Source of the DNA: CAYMLL01 sp964390645
GTDB lineage: Bacteria > Planctomycetota > UBA8108
NCBI GenBank assembly: GCA_964390645.1
Contig: CAYMLL010000079.1
Location: 1 to 25,196, forward strand
Reading direction: 5' to 3'
Length of the DNA stretch: 25,196 nt
This document shows, piece after piece, positions 24,345 to 25,196 of the stretch. Every line of letters begins with the position of its first letter. Position 1 is the stretch's first letter. The position numbers and the translations under genes were made by a program. The notes beneath the pieces are model-generated. The model worked only from the letters and a program-made list of their open reading frames with translations, searched no databases and was not told the DNA's origin.

Positions 24345-25196
24345 TCATCCTCCGTACCTGGTGGACCGACGGAACACCTCGATGACCCTGTCCTTCTCGC
24401 GCTTCAAGAGTCGGCTCCCGAGCAGACGCTTCGCCAGCTCCTCGCGGCGCTTCTCGAGGTCGGAGTCGTCGTACTTCTCGACCAGCTCCCCGAACTGGCT
24501 CGTATGTGCGGCGGAGGCCTTCGCCTTCAGTCGAGCGACGTCCGTGATGTCCACCGTGTAGTTCGGTTGAGCGGAGTAGAAGAAGAACGCGACCGGCACG
24601 GACCAGTGCTTGAAGCCCTCCTGCTCGAGCTCCGGAAAGTACAGACGCCAGGCCGCCGCCCTCATGGCATCGACGGTGACGAGCGCGCCGGAGCGATGGT
24701 CGCTCTTGTGCCACTGCTCGTGGGGCGCTCCCGGATCGATCGAGAAGACGGCGTCCGGTCGATGGCGGCGGATCTCGCGAGCGACCTGCCGGGTCAGCTT
24801 CCTGCGGTCGACGTACTCGAGCATGCCGTCGTCGTAGCCGAGCCACGTGATGTTCTCTTTCGGCACCCCGAGGATGCTCACGGACTCCTCCTCCTCTCGC
24901 TTGCGGATCGCGGCCAGCCGCGTCCTCGTCATCGACGGGTCATTCGACCCCGCGTTGTCGCTGGTGTAGATCAGGATCCGGATCCTGTTGCCGTTGCGCG
25001 CGAGCCTCGCGAGGGTCCCGCCGGCGCTGAACACCTCGTCGTCCGGGTGCGGCGTGACGACGAGGATCGTCCTGTTCTTCCAGTCCTCGATACGATCCCT
25101 GCCCGTGTACTCGGGTTCGGCCGACGCGACCTGCGCGCGGGCAGACCCGACAGCGACCATCACGCAGACGCAAACCGCCGGCGCGAACAGAGCCGC
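24345..25196 (-). CDS. Secreted PIG-L family deacetylase (5' end outside window)
   Basis: The frame is open to the right edge; 283 residues are visible. The first visible residues (AALFAPAVCVCVMVAVGSARAQ) form the hydrophobic core and cleavage region of a signal peptide, so internal GTG/ATG codons near 25163 are probably not the start. The LmbE/PIG-L fold is shown by VVTPHPDDEVFSAGGTLARL with the zinc ligands HPDD, by YTSDNAG, and by the third ligand in HKSDHRSGALVTVDAMR. The family removes acyl groups from N-acetylglucosamine-type substrates. The gene is coupled to the ceramidase-like gene (4-base spacing), suggesting joint processing of amide-linked sugar or lipid conjugates outside the cytoplasm (inference). 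Confidence 0.9.
   Translation of the reverse strand, partial: AALFAPAVCVCVMVAVGSARAQVASAEPEYTGRDRIEDWKNRTILVVTPHPDDEVFSAGGTLARLARNGNRIRILIYTSDNAGSNDPSMTRTRLAAIRKREEEESVSILGVPKENITWLGYDDGMLEYVDRRKLTRQVAREIRRHRPDAVFSIDPGAPHEQWHKSDHRSGALVTVDAMRAAAWRLYFPELEQEGFKHWSVPVAFFFYSAQPNYTVDITDVARLKAKASAAHTSQFGELVEKYDDSDLEKRREELAKRLLGSRLLKREKDRVIEVFRRSTRYGG

Noticed and set aside
1..25196. CRISPR arrays, insertion sequences, tRNA and rRNA genes
   Set aside because: I looked for short spaced repeats, transposase motifs with terminal inverted repeats and tRNA-like arms, and found none I could support.

Overview
The window is GC-rich bacterial DNA, roughly two-thirds GC by eye. It most likely comes from an uncultured Planctomycetota or related PVC-type genome assembled from a metagenome. 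The evidence is a secreted repeat protein ending in a dockerin-like double calcium loop, a PQQ-type beta-propeller of the 'DWPQFRGPDG' kind, a DUF1592/DUF1588 plus DUF1552 pair with planctomycete-type CxxCH domains, and a secreted PIG-L deacetylase next to a neutral-ceramidase-like hydrolase. The phylum is an inference from gene families; no rRNA or tRNA is visible. Two runs of 10 N (13980-13989 and 23827-23836) lie in C/G-rich junk. At both, duplicated flanking sequence shows that the interrupted gene is really continuous.

Layout. 1-2700: 3' part of a large tandem-repeat secreted protein. 2886-4121: PQQ-like propeller. 4163-4953: a short-chain dehydrogenase (SDR) broken by a frameshift. 5035-9531, minus strand: cassette A, transcribed Gfo/Idh oxidoreductase, aldehyde dehydrogenase (AldA-like), small ABM/LsrG-like protein, SDR, and a drastically shortened thiamine-pyrophosphate (TPP) enzyme. 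10108-11058: a D-2-hydroxyacid dehydrogenase divergent from cassette A. 11378-17053, minus: DUF1552 protein and a 1416-residue PSCyt1/DUF1592 protein, an operon. 17406-22802: cassette B, holding an orphan N-terminal stub, a truncated Gfo/Idh, an intact ABM protein, an intact TPP enzyme, an SDR with an internal deletion, an Nramp-like transporter, a gutted hydroxyacid dehydrogenase and a fragment of the repeat protein from the left end. 22872-25196, minus: secreted PIG-L deacetylase (5' end outside the window) followed by the ceramidase-like hydrolase.

The most striking point is that A and B are paralogous copies of one small-molecule catabolic cassette with complementary damage. A keeps Gfo/Idh, aldehyde dehydrogenase and a full-length SDR but has lost 426 codons from the middle of the TPP enzyme. 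B keeps the TPP enzyme but has lost most of Gfo/Idh, the middle of the SDR and the aldehyde dehydrogenase. Both keep the ABM protein. Several remnants retain both ends of the gene with only the middle removed, and two of these deletions stay in frame. The full-length SDR of A also has Phe where the catalytic Tyr should be.

Functionally, AldA-like dehydrogenase, Gfo/Idh, SDR, 2-hydroxyacid dehydrogenase, TPP lyase/decarboxylase and an APC-type transporter fit oxidation of a sugar or deoxy-sugar to a 2-keto acid and an aldehyde. The substrate cannot be read from the sequence. No CRISPR array, insertion sequence, tRNA or rRNA was found.
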